Origin: Whalleya microplaca
Taxonomy: Eukaryota > Ascomycota > Sordariomycetes > Xylariales > Xylariaceae
Assembly: GCA_022497155.1 (NCBI GenBank)
Contig: MU385752.1
Coordinates: 248,001 to 312,000, forward strand
Length of the DNA: 64,000 nt
Direction of reading: 5' to 3'
The notes beneath the pieces were generated by a model. That model made no database searches. It was not told the DNA's origin and was given only the letters and a program-made list of their open reading frames with translations. Every line of letters starts with the position of its first letter. Within the stretch, counting starts at the first letter, position 1. Position numbers and translations under genes: made by a program. Shown one piece after another: positions 22,749 to 32,886 of this stretch.

Positions 22749-25656
22749 GGTTCCAAGAGTTGGCCTTTCGATTTATTAGAAAGAGCCCTGGGGATTATGG
22801 TGTTTGAGTTAGGATATGGGAGATTTCGAAACATTACGGTTGTGGCCAACTTATTTATACCGTTCATGGCCACGGCGATCATGAGTATTGCGAGCCAAGC
22901 TTTAGGTATTGATTATCTGAAAAGATTCAACATCAGCTTATTTCCCCAGACTTGGTATCCCAGGAAAGCGGGAAGCTAGGGATGTTTATCGTCCATTGCT
23001 GGGGTCTATGATATGAAGCCATGAGGCGATCAGGCCACGAGCAGATCCATCAATCCTAGAGACAACTCAAGGTGTATATTCTCTGTCACGGCCAACAGTA
23101 GATCACGATGCTTGTAGTCATAAGTTCCACGATCTCCAATGGTTGCTAATGGACCCAATGACGCGTTGATCCCCAGATCGAGGCTGGAAGGATTTCGAGT
23201 GGGACGGCTCTATCCTCTACTACGGGGCTCCCCAGTGGGCAACTATAGCGTAAGTTGGTCATCTATATATTCAAAGAGTTTGACAAGGCCTTCATACCCA
23301 TGTGCAAGCAACTCTTTCGGTTGTTATTAGCATAAGATATAAAGTTTTAACAACATATATGCCTTGTCGCTTTCTCACAATCATCAGTATATTGCTATGC
23401 TTATGTCTAACCAAGCAACGACAGGAAGCCGCTCTCTCGCCAACAGTATCACACATCCCCGTAGCCCTAGAGCGGGTACGTCTGTCACAATCCTTGAGAT
23501 GGAACGTTGGACGGTTACTTTCCCCACACGCTAGGAGAGGGATCTCCACATGCTAATTATGGCAAAGCATGCCACTCCACATTGAATTCATAGAGTTGGG
23601 TCCGGGGAATTCCTCCTACCTATTTTTTCCCCTTGTTGATCGTATGTATCTTTGTCGGCATGCATGGAGAGAGTGGAAATCACTTGCATGGTCACGAGGG
23701 TTATAGATTGAATATACCTAGAATGTAATCTGGCCTCACGATGTTGGTATGTATGTAGCGGAGACGAAAGTTAGGCGACAATAAATGACGACTCGATCGT
23801 AGCTTTATGATAGGCCCGATAATTTGTTTACGTAGGTATACAGCTTTTCTACTACCAAGTAGATAGTAAGTAGATATATCTATGGCCTACTGTTAGCAAT
23901 TGCCTTTAGTTTGCATCGTTGTAGAACTGCCAGACGCGCGTGGTGAGCTGAAGGATCTCAATGAGCAACTATGTTACGTATCAAAGCAGCAGCAATGTGC
24001 AATAATATGCTTGATTTACAGCACAATGTAAAGACGGTATTCTTAGACAGGGGGCAATTAGGTATAATTAGCTAAGAGACCTCAAGTTAGCCGCAGTCTG
24101 AGGTCATCACTCTCTAGGCAGTAGAATACTATGTAACTTAGAGGATCAAGCAGATCGTAGACTTCGAGGCCAAATTTAAGCCAGCGTGGAGAGTGTAAGG
24201 TTAAAAATAGGTAAAATAGTAGGTCAAGTTCCACCATAAAACTCCTCCGTGTGGATCGACAGCGGGAGCGATTGGTACTCTCTCGCTCAACCTTCTGTCT
24301 ACCGAGCCGTTTCTGGGAATCACGTGGTAGAACTGGTATAATGGCCACGGACATACAGATAGTGAAGCAATTTTATTGGAGCGTCACTTACAATACTATG
24401 ATATCGTTTACTGAAATATATCCAAATAGTGCTATTGAGACAGAGACCGATCTACCAGAATTCTAATTTGAAGACCACCTCGGCTGACCTTGCCTATACA
24501 TAAAATACTACCTATTAATGAGCCTCTATGTCCGTAGATGATTTCAAGAGTTGAAGTCTCTACGTTACAAGTTACTAGCTAAATCGACGCCTTCTTGTCT
24601 ACAAGCGTATATCCAGTCCCAGTAAGTGATCTTTTATTACATATCGGGAAATACTCAAATGTTATACAAGGTAGTGGTTCACAACGATCATAATTGGGAG
24701 GAAGTGATCAGGGGGATCCGATGACGCATCTTGGCCACTCTGCAACAAGATGTTCCAAAGAACTATGTGATTCGCAATCCACCGATCAGCGTAGTTTCTA
24801 CGCATGTCGGGCTATGTATGGTCACTTTTATGATGTCCTCTAGGAAGGTCGGGACGTGAAAACTTTCATTCCTTTGGTGTCTCGGTGAGATGGCATGGGC
24901 TATGCTAGACTATGAGTTAGGACTACATTACTCATATCATCTTTCTTCCCATATCATGCATATTATTATGCGATGATGCTTGCGAGCAGCCTGTAATGAT
25001 TACACTGCTGTTGAGCTTCGACCAAATCGCACTTCCATGAACTGGCTTTTTATCATGGTCGCTGACAGCTCAACCATTGTTTGTAATAATATAATAAATG
25101 TAACGATTTAATCTGATGTATACCTGACAATATGGTAAGTATTACAAAGGAATTTAGCTGTAGCGTATTTGTATATGATCTACTAAGTATAACTTTAGCA
25201 ATGCACTCATAACGACTTCTAATTACTAGACGAGCCATTCCGTAGGCATTTTCTATACATAGTAGGCCATCTGCCATTCTAGATAGCTGAACTACAAGTC
25301 AATCAAGTCTCATTAACCCTATGTTCTAACAATTCTTAGGTTTGAATGAAAAGCACGTTAAAACCAAGGCTATGTTGGAATGTCAGGTCAAAGAACCCTG
25401 AATCATTTTACTAGTAGAAAACAAAGACATTCACAAGACAATAGCTTTGTTACATCGCGGTAAGCATCTCATCCTCTACTTATAAGCTACAGAGGATGGA
25501 CTATCTTGAACGGATTGTCTTCCAAGCATCACGAAGTGCCCATTGAGTCTGGGTATCTACACATCTAGACAGTTGACGGACCTCGCACAGAGCAAGGCTT
25601 TGACCTACAGTCCAGCAACACTTACATCTAGATACCGTGTTTAGCATCTCAGAGAT
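22749..25656. other. 2.9 kb gene-empty region
   Basis: AT-rich sequence with only short, interrupted frames. The reverse-strand stretch at 24082-24354 and the forward frame at 24251-24466 resemble nothing recognisable and may be debris of an old repeat. No tRNA, LTR or transposase was identified. Confidence 0.5.
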
Positions 25657-26151
25657 ATGTCACAAAACGCATCGCCGAGTGTCGTCGGCGTTCTCATTTA
25701 CCGAGAACGCCCAGACAGGACCCAGGAACTCCTTCTCCGCCACAACGACGCTCCCGGCAGTTCAAATGCTCCGAGCTGGCGCATCCCCAGCGGTCAGTGC
25801 CCGGCCAACGAGTCGGCCGCAGACTGGGCAATCCAGCTCGCTGCCGTCGCTCTTGACGTCCAGACTTCTGACGACATTTTTAACGATTGGGAGACTGCTG
25901 AAGTCAACAATGTGAGCATGTCGATCCACGCTACTGTCTTCATTATATCCGCAACACCGCAGCTTCAGCGTATAGTCAGTAAAGGTAGCTCATGTGTCTA
26001 TGACTTTGTGCCGTTATCAACCATAGAGAATGTCATGATATACCCTGAGATCAGAGTTTCATGGGCCGCGCTGCGAGGGCTGCTTCGCCCGGTGCCAAAG
26101 TCGTGTGGGGAGGATACTCATGATACAGGCTGTGGGTGCCATCCTCAATGA
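25657..26151 (+). CDS. Small Nudix-fold-like protein with degenerate Nudix box
   Basis: Intronless 164-residue protein. The opening SVVGVLIYRERPDRTQELLL resembles the first strands of a Nudix hydrolase, followed by the PSW-x-I-P-S-G turn (SWRIPSG). The box GQCPANESAADWAIQLAAVA keeps the spacing of Gx5Ex7REUxEExGU, with the first Gly and Glu. The RE and EE catalytic/metal residues are replaced (QL and VA). A diphosphatase reaction is therefore unlikely if the alignment is right; binding or regulation is possible. The C-terminus ends in a Cys/His motif, GCGCHPQ. The frame is intact, so it is not an obvious pseudogene. The Nudix assignment is by eye and moderate only. Confidence 0.6.
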   Translation: MSQNASPSVVGVLIYRERPDRTQELLLRHNDAPGSSNAPSWRIPSGQCPANESAADWAIQLAAVALDVQTSDDIFNDWETAEVNNVSMSIHATVFIISATPQLQRIVSKGSSCVYDFVPLSTIENVMIYPEIRVSWAALRGLLRPVPKSCGEDTHDTGCGCHPQ

Positions 26152-26541
26152 TGTGGGATCTTGATATTCTTTGCTATGATGGTTTGGCTGTTTGTTCTTG
26201 GATGCATTATCTAAGGTGATGCACAATAACGAGATATAAGTAGAATTCAATTGTCATATACTCCCCGTGCCATACTAGAATTTTTCTTGAATATAGAAAT
26301 GCCAATGCATGAGCGTAACGGACAGAATACTAGGCCATGCCATCCTTATGTTGGGGATTGGCATGTTTCTTGCAGGACAAGTAGAACTTTCCTCGACGAA
26401 GGGAGCATCTAGGGAAAGAATATTTATAATACTAGTTTAATAACTTGCAATCAGCATGTCTCTCGTTGAAGTAGATTTGATCTTTCATAAAGTGTAGTTC
26501 CGATAGAGCCCATGTTCTGTTGCTCATTTCCGTGATGATAG
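26152..26541. other. Convergent intergenic region
   Basis: 390 nt between the 3' ends of the Nudix-like and SDR genes. AT-rich, no supported feature. Confidence 0.5.
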
Positions 26542-27501
26542 CTAGCTTTCAAAGTTGTACTTCTTTCTCGCCCGTCCCTCAATTAATGACGGCCAAATGT
26601 AGTAGAGGTGATGTGCAAGGGCATATGGAAACCAGGGGATCACCACATTGTCTCTCACTCGACCATCAACAGCATCGACACACCTCTTTGCGACATAGTC
26701 CAGCTTAAGGCCATGCTTGTTAGGAGCTGCTTCTTGAGTCGGGTTGGCGTCAACGGCTGAAGCACGAAAATTGCCCTCAATAGTAGCCGGGAGAACGAAT
26801 GTGAAAGCAATCTTGGGATGCTCGATAGCAAGCGACTGGAATAACAGTAGTGAGGAAGCCTTGGTAGCAGCATAGAGCGCACGCGTTGGTGCCGGCACCA
26901 CGGCAGCGACGGACGATATGAGGAGGATGGAGGGCGACTTGGAGGTACGTGTCAACATGGGAATGAACGTCACCGCCGCAATGAAGGGCCCATAAACGTT
27001 GCCTTCGGTCGCACGAGCCACGATATCAGCAGCCTTTCGAACCCCAGGAAGATCTGCATCCTCCTCTCCCGACTTCACGCCAGTCAACGCCATGACAGGC
27101 TGCACTGCCGAGACTCCCGCGCACACGTGGAGAGAATCCAAGCCACCCCATTCAGCGAGCAGCCTCTCCCTCACCCGTACCATATCTTCCGCACTAGTAA
27201 AGTCGGCCACAACCCAAATGCAGCTGTCTCCCAGTTCCCTGGCCAGTATAGAGAGCTGTTCCGCGCGGCGCGCGACGATGCATATCCGAGCATCACGAGC
27301 GGCATACCTCTTTGCTACTGTGCGTCCAAGCCCACTTGAAGCCCCAAGAATCAGGACGCGTTCCTCGTTCGCTTTAATGGTTTTTGTCCTCTTTCCGCCA
27401 TTAGCCTTAAGGGTCCGTTGGACCAAGTAAGAAACGGCGGCTGCTGCGAGAACCGTGCCCGTTAAGGCCCCTGGATTGATGGCCGGCAACGAGGGCAACA
27501 T
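26542..27501 (-). CDS. Membrane-anchored short-chain dehydrogenase/reductase (11-beta-HSD/DHRS7-like)
   Basis: Intronless 319-residue classical SDR. A hydrophobic N-terminal anchor (GALTGTVLAAAAVSYLV) is followed by a basic stretch and the Rossmann fold. The cofactor motif is LILGASSGLGRTVAKRYAAR (TGxxxGxG type, with Ala for Thr). The acidic/basic end of strand 2 is VARRAEQ, suggesting NADP(H). NNAG is replaced by VCAGVSA. The catalytic Ser is in LLISSVAAVVPAP, and Tyr/Lys are in YAATKASSLLL. The post-catalytic VLPATIEGNFR matches the PG-type loop. An anchored SDR of this length usually sits in the ER membrane with a lipid, steroid or carbonyl substrate; the substrate here is unknown. Confidence 0.92.
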   Translation of the reverse strand: MLPSLPAINPGALTGTVLAAAAVSYLVQRTLKANGGKRTKTIKANEERVLILGASSGLGRTVAKRYAARDARICIVARRAEQLSILARELGDSCIWVVADFTSAEDMVRVRERLLAEWGGLDSLHVCAGVSAVQPVMALTGVKSGEEDADLPGVRKAADIVARATEGNVYGPFIAAVTFIPMLTRTSKSPSILLISSVAAVVPAPTRALYAATKASSLLLFQSLAIEHPKIAFTFVLPATIEGNFRASAVDANPTQEAAPNKHGLKLDYVAKRCVDAVDGRVRDNVVIPWFPYALAHHLYYIWPSLIEGRARKKYNFES

Positions 27502-28560
27502 TGTTGGTACGCAAGTCAGTGCTCCAACCCTAACTCTTCCGAACTTCAGAAGGGTAGTCTGAGCAACGAAGACCTCCGTTAGATCCTTTCCGAAGCTTCG
27601 ATGTTCTGCGGTTCAAACGACGGAGGTTCACAGATACCGGATGATGCATGGTCCGTGCATGAGTACACCGTCAAATTGAATATTTCCGAAGATAATATTG
27701 CATAAAATTTAACACTGTTAAATTTATAAACCCATCATCAACTGTCTTTGATACGCATCTACTTCGAAATGTAACGGTTCATAATTAGAAATGCTCTCAT
27801 ATGGCAGCGACCTGGACTATGAAGATGAGGGCAGCCAGTGTTCAACGCATGTAAAACTGTTTGAATCCAACGGGCGGTCAACAGGGCGGTCGTTCTTGGC
27901 GACAACATTGTTCCACCGGGCTTAGCATAAGACATTGATCATGAAAAGAATCTCGAAATCAAGCGACTTCAACAATGACACTTGCAATTGCTATTATTCT
28001 TATCGTCAGCTAAGATTTTATCACTAATAGTCACCATAATTGAATGCTGGTTTAGATCTCGGTGAGCCTTGAAACAAGGTGGGTATAAAGTAATCTGTTG
28101 CTATCATAGCTGGTGATTGGTTCTCACGCTGTGCTATAGATACGTATGAATAAAATGGAACGATTCATGGAAGAAACGCGTAGTAGTAGGCTCATCGATA
28201 ACGTGAATAACCCCCGAACGAAGGGCCGTTAATCCTCGGCACTACCGTCTTAGCCCACTGGGCAGACGTGCCCCTATCGCCTGCCAAGCTGATAAACCCC
28301 AAATCTTGGTTGGAGATGAGTAAAAAGAGTGCGAAAGAGCAAAATCAACCCCTGTCGACGCCTCTCATTATCTTTGGAGATGACATGAAAGCTGCTCGTC
28401 ATGTTACGCTCGAACCCGGCGAGCCCTTGGCCCCGGACGACTCAAATACCCGGGTCGCTAGCCGCACGACAGATTCGATCTGAGCAGTTGGAACTTGACC
28501 TTTCACCGCAGGCAACATCTTCGCGCAGCTAATCTAGTTATCGCAAAGGTCGCAGCAGTT
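27502..28560. other. Divergent intergenic region
   Basis: 1.06 kb between the SDR (minus) and the second permease (plus). A 71-codon frame at 28268-28483 lies upstream of the permease and may be a uORF or spurious. Nothing else is supported. Confidence 0.5.
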
Positions 28561-30350
28561 ATGGGCGCCGAGAAGGACATCGATCTTAGTCCGTCACGGA
28601 CGACGAGCCATACGCAGCCGGGCGTCGTCCTTTCGACGTCCGATCAATCGCTCAACGAGACGAAACGCGGTCTCAGCCCTCGCCATGTGCAATTGATGGC
28701 CATCGGAGGGTCCATCGGAACGGGTCTCTGGGTAAGTGCAATTGCCCCTCGATAATAACGAGTTGAGAGTCGAGCTGACAGATCGCCAAGGTCGGAATCG
28801 GTGGCGTGTTGAGTGAAGCTGGACCGCTGTCCCTGATCCTCGGATACGCGTTTTGGGGCCTGCTGTACGTCTGGCCCCTGAACTTGTGCGTTGCCGAGAT
28901 GTGCGCATATCTACCCATCCGAGGCTCGATCTTCGAGCTGGCTTCGCGCTTCGTCGACCCGGCCCTGGGTTTCGCCATGGGCTGGACGTATTTCTTCGCC
29001 GGCACCATGCTCGTCTGTGTCGAATGGTCGGCCGTGGCTACTGTCATGCAGTACTGGGTTCCGGACGTCAATCCGGCGGCCTGGATCGCGATGGCTCTAG
29101 TCATATGCTTCTTCCTGAACGTTGTCGCCGTCAAATGGTACGGAGAGTCGGAGTTCATTATGGCTTCCACCAAGGTGTTGCTTCTCTTTGGACTCTGCCT
29201 CCTCACACTGATCACCATGAGCGGTGGCAATCCCCAACATGATGCGTACGGCTTCCGCAACTGGGGAAATGGTAACGCTATGCACGCGTACTACACGGAT
29301 GGGGCTACAGGACGGTTCTTAGGCTGGTGGGAAGTTGTCATCTACGCTGGTTTCACCATCGCCGGTCCCGATATGATTGCACTCGCCGCTGGAGAAATCC
29401 AGAACCCACGTAGGACGATCCCTCGCGTCGCGAAGCTCATTTTCTACCGCCTTGTCGGGTTCTACATCGTCGGCGTCTTGTGCGTCGGCATCCTCTGCTC
29501 GTCGCGTGACCCGGGCCTATTGGGTGCCATTGAGAACAGCGAGCCGGGCGCTGCCGCATCCCCATGGGTGATTGGCATTAAAAACCTGGGTATCCCGGTC
29601 CTACCACATATTATCAACGCGTTAATCCTACTCTCCGGCTGGTCTTGCGGAAACGCCTATCTCTACGCGGCTTCGAGGACATTGTATGGACTTGCCAGAG
29701 GTATGCCCTTCTAATCACGTCGTATAAAAAACGGGCCAAATAAAGACTAACGTGTGTGTGTTGCAGACGGCCAGGCGCCCAAGTTCTTCGCCAAGTGCAC
29801 CAAAGATGGTGTACCAGTTTTCGCTGTAGCTGCCGTCGCTCTGATCTCGTGCATCACCTTCCTCGTCTCATCCAATAACGCCGCCGAGGTCTTCTTCTGG
29901 TTTGTCGATCTCACCACGACCGCCCTGATCATGTCGTACACCATGATGATGATCACCTACGTGGGATTTTACCGCGCTCGCACTTCGCAGGGCATGGACC
30001 CGGCCACGCTCCCCTACAGAGCGCCGTGGGCTCCCTACAGCACATACTTCGCGCTGATGCTCGGTATCTTGGCACTTATCTTCGTCGGCTTCGACGCCTT
30101 CGTGCCATTTGACGTCCGCGGATTCGTCACGAACTACTTTGCTCTCGCTTTTGGCATCTTCATGTACTTGGTGTGGAAGGTGTTTCGACGCACTAGTTTC
30201 GTGAGTCCAAAGGATGCAGACCTCATCTCGGGCAAAAAGGAGGTCGATGATGAGTGCAAGCATTGGGAAGAAGGTGGCATCGAGGAGGTAGAGAGGCAGA
30301 GACTAGCTCAGATGAGTATCGCGAGGAGGTTTTGGGAAAGATTATGGTAG
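28561..30350 (+). CDS. Amino-acid permease (YAT family), second copy in window
   Basis: Predicted 554-residue transporter from exons 28561-28731, 28791-29700 and 29767-30350. The start is MGAEKDIDLSPS; an in-frame ATG at 28495 would add 22 residues. Family marks: RGLSPRHVQLMAIGGSIGTG in helix 1, VAEMCAYLPIRGSIFELASR in helix 3, FTIAGPDMIALAAGEIQNPR in helix 6, and the NSEPGAAASPWVIGIKNLGI loop shared with the permease at 16690-18333. The first intron splits the helix-1 glycine motif (GTGLW/VGIGG). The C-terminus is long and charged (GKKEVDDECKHWEEGG). It is probably a plasma-membrane amino-acid/proton symporter. The substrate is not deducible. Divergence between the two permeases is high, so they are not a recent duplication. 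Confidence 0.95.
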
Positions 30351-30749
30351 TTTTGTTCCATGGCGTCTAAGACCAATTTAAAGACTTGATGGCGGCGTGT
30401 CACATTGGCGGAACATACCTAGGTACAATTCTGATGAATACTATGACCTGAACCACTGTTGCCCAATCAAGTGTGCGATCTTCTAGGAGTAAACTACTGC
30501 CAGTTACTAGCATAGAGCCATATAACAACTACTCATGAAATAGGAGAGGTTCTATTACGATTCAATTGACTGCCAATTCGCGTGTTACGTCTCCACTTAT
30601 AAGGGTCGAGCCCAGGACTCTCCTAGGTGCATATACATAACGAATTAACAGAACTACAAAGAGGAGAAAAAAGAAAAATGAGACTAAGAAAAATGAGACT
30701 GAGAAAAATTTATTTAGAGAAATTACAATGGGGAAAAAGAGAAGAGTAT
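30351..30749. other. Permease 3' flank
   Basis: About 400 nt between the permease stop and the tRNA gene. A purine-rich tract of GAGAAAAA/GAGACTAAG units lies at 30658-30720. No gene is seen. Confidence 0.5.
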
Positions 30750-30843
30750 CGACGCAGGCCTGATTCGAACAGACGCTCCCGAAAGAACAAGATTTACTAG
30801 ACTAATTCTAGTCTTGCGCATTAGACCACTCTGCCACTGCGCC
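30750..30843 (-). tRNA. tRNA-Ser (anticodon AGA) with 12-nt intron
   Basis: On the minus strand the acceptor stem GGCGCAG pairs with CTGCGTC (one G-U), with discriminator G. The D arm contains GAGTGGTCTAA. The anticodon stem CAAGA/TCTTG brackets CT-AGA-A, and an intron of 12 nt (TTAGTCTAGTAA) sits at the canonical 37/38 position. A type II variable arm (TTCTTTCGGGAGC) and the T arm GTCTG-TTCGAAT-CAGGC complete it. The long variable arm and AGA anticodon identify serine. CCA is not encoded, as expected in a eukaryote. Confidence 0.93.
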
Positions 30844-31066
30844 CGTTCTCATAGCTAGATTAACTTAGCCCAGTGAAGAAGATAGGAACTAAGCATGGCA
30901 TATATACATATCAATTGAGATGAAGACTCAAATGAAGACACATAGTAGGAAGTAGTAATTGCTAGTATTTGTAAAAAGCTAAAATGAATCAATGTCGTAA
31001 TTCATTCCTGCTTTCTAGAAGAATAGTGTCCGACCCGATGCTATCGAACTAAACTTGATGCGCGAT
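30844..31066. other. Short spacer between tRNA and small CaaX gene
   Basis: 220 nt, AT-rich. It must contain the tRNA 5' flank and the 3' UTR of the small CaaX-box gene. No further feature. Confidence 0.4.
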
Positions 31067-31198
31067 CTACATGACCGTGCAGCCATTGCTACTCTGGCCG
31101 CTTCCGCTGGCGTGGAGGCCATCGTCAGTGTCGCTGAAGTCGAAGAGACCCTTGTTGGGTCGCTGGGGCTTCTTCATGTTAGACTTGTTAATTGCCAT
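31067..31198 (-). CDS. 43-residue protein ending in a CaaX farnesylation motif; candidate lipopeptide pheromone/prenylated micropeptide
   Basis: A complete 43-codon frame from ATG at 31198 to TAG at 31067. It starts MAINKSNMKKPQRPNK, continues GLFDFSDTDDG and a Gly/Ser-rich stretch, and ends NGCTVM. C-T-V-M is a canonical CaaX box, with Met at X favouring farnesyltransferase, as in fungal a-factor-like pheromone precursors, Ras proteins and G-gamma subunits. The protein is far too short for Ras or G-gamma. Codons are strongly C-ending (AAC AAG, CTC TTC GAC TTC AGC GAC), typical of well-expressed fungal genes. Upstream on the same strand lie a TATATAAC box about 135 nt before the ATG and an A/C-rich leader with CACCGCAATGG at the start. 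Basic N-terminal residues followed by an Asn-Lys step (NK/GLFDF) could be a processing point. Function is inferred from the motif only. Confidence 0.72.
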   Translation of the reverse strand: MAINKSNMKKPQRPNKGLFDFSDTDDGLHASGSGQSSNGCTVM

Positions 31199-31324
31199 TG
31201 CGGTGATGAGTGTTGATTTGCTTTGTAATTAAAAATTGTGTTTTTGCGGGTTTCTCTTTCTGATTTGATGGTAATGCGAGTGTGTTTTGTAAGTTTGTGA
31301 GGTGAGAGTTCGTTGACGGGGCCA

Positions 31325-31342
31325 ATAGTCAGTTATATAGTC
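31325..31342 (-). promoter_or_regulatory. TATA box of the small CaaX gene
   Basis: On the minus strand the sequence CTATATAACTGAC lies about 130-140 nt upstream of the ATG at 31198. It is followed by a C/A-rich stretch (CTCACCTCACAAACTTAC) typical of fungal transcription-start and leader regions. The implied 5' UTR is about 100 nt. Confidence 0.5.
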
Positions 31343-32886
31343 GTGCAAGGTGGCAAGGTTCTTGCGCATATCTTTGTTCTCAGTGAATCACGAAAGCCTG
31401 GTCTTCTCTTTGAGCGCAGCAGATAATTAATTGTCTAACTTACTTTCTTTGTGACCTTCTTGTTAGCTATAATAATGACATTGCCACCGGCATTATCCTC
31501 ATGATGTCAAGAGCTAGCTGTGTAGAAAGGGTTTCTCGTTCAATTGTAGACTTCCAGAGAGCAAAGAGGTTCCAGGCAAGACGTAGAGCGTACCATTGTC
31601 AACAGCTGCGTCCTCTTTCACATAGCTGTAGAAACATGGGCTAGAACTACGGATTCTCTTACTTCGTGGCTAAAGGAAAGACCCGAGTCGGAATATCATG
31701 CTATTAGCAATTGCAGCAGTACATTGTATTTTCTGTGTATACCACAGCAAGATACGGAAGCCTTCCAGTAAAACACAAGGGTAGAACTCTATGCTCTCTA
31801 CCATTCTATGAGTCAGCGAAGCTTACATGAAGTGACGTAGATCAACTTAGTTTCAGTGTCTCTACAGCTGATATACGTTGTCATACATGATGGGAAAATC
31901 AAGGGCTTACCAAATATGGCTATACGGCACAAGGCGTTTAAGTTGAATAATATCCACTAGTATTCATGATATGATCCTAATAACTCCTCCTCATCAGCTC
32001 CATAGTATAAGCTGAACTGTCTGCTACTCCTCTCTATAAACGATAGTGACAAACATTAACGTTGCGAAGAAAAAAGTAAAGAGGGTAATCTAATATCATT
32101 TTCATGAAACATGCTAAAGATGAGGAGGCTTAGGTGTATTCTATTTAGTGACTGCTTCTCAATATTTTCGATAAGATCGTAATACCAGCATAGAAGTTTG
32201 GCTTCTGCTAAGTGCTTAGTTACAATTAGCTTGTATTATGGTCATCATCAGATGCTCTGTAACTAACAATAACATCACCACTTCATAAAAATTAAGTCAA
32301 TTGCTTTAACTCTCTCAATAAAATCGATATCTACTGCATGTTCCAGCTTGATGAGAACGAAGATATAAAAAATCGTGCGGCCATGTAGTACGCCTTGAGC
32401 TACCACGTAATCGCATGAGCCGTGAATGCCACGTTCTTGTGGATCTGGTGGTGTTGTTCTCTACCGCTTATTTGTGATTCTCCGCCGGCAAACGACGGAT
32501 ATTGTCAGACCCAACGATCCGTTAGCGCGGAGAGCGGCTACGGCCGGTTACTTAGTACATATAGCAAGGTCGCCAGTATTAGTAATTGAGCTGTCTGAAT
32601 GGGCAGCTGGATCATAAGGTAGTGAATGTATGCATTGAATGCCGGTCCCTTCATTCACTCGGCCGCGAAAAGCAGTGAATACAGTTCGGTTCTCCAGCTT
32701 ACCTAACTTTAGAGGAATAACCTAAACCTCGTCTCTTGGATAATACTTTAGTTTGGCGTGTTTGTGCTTATTCTGCCTATCAATCCCACTGGCTTACCTA
32801 GGTACTCTTCTACTGCACTAAATACACCGTACGTATACACCTACCTAGAGCAAGCAAGCAGTCAGCAGTCAGCACCAAACAGCAAG
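31343..32886. other. 1.5 kb gene-free AT-rich region
   Basis: No reading frame with recognisable content; short frames only. It holds the upstream region of the CaaX gene and the promoter of the oxygenase gene. Confidence 0.5.

Noticed and set aside
28268..28483. 71-codon frame upstream of the second permease
   Set aside because: No domain or signal; could be a uORF, but neither conservation nor splicing into the permease can be shown.
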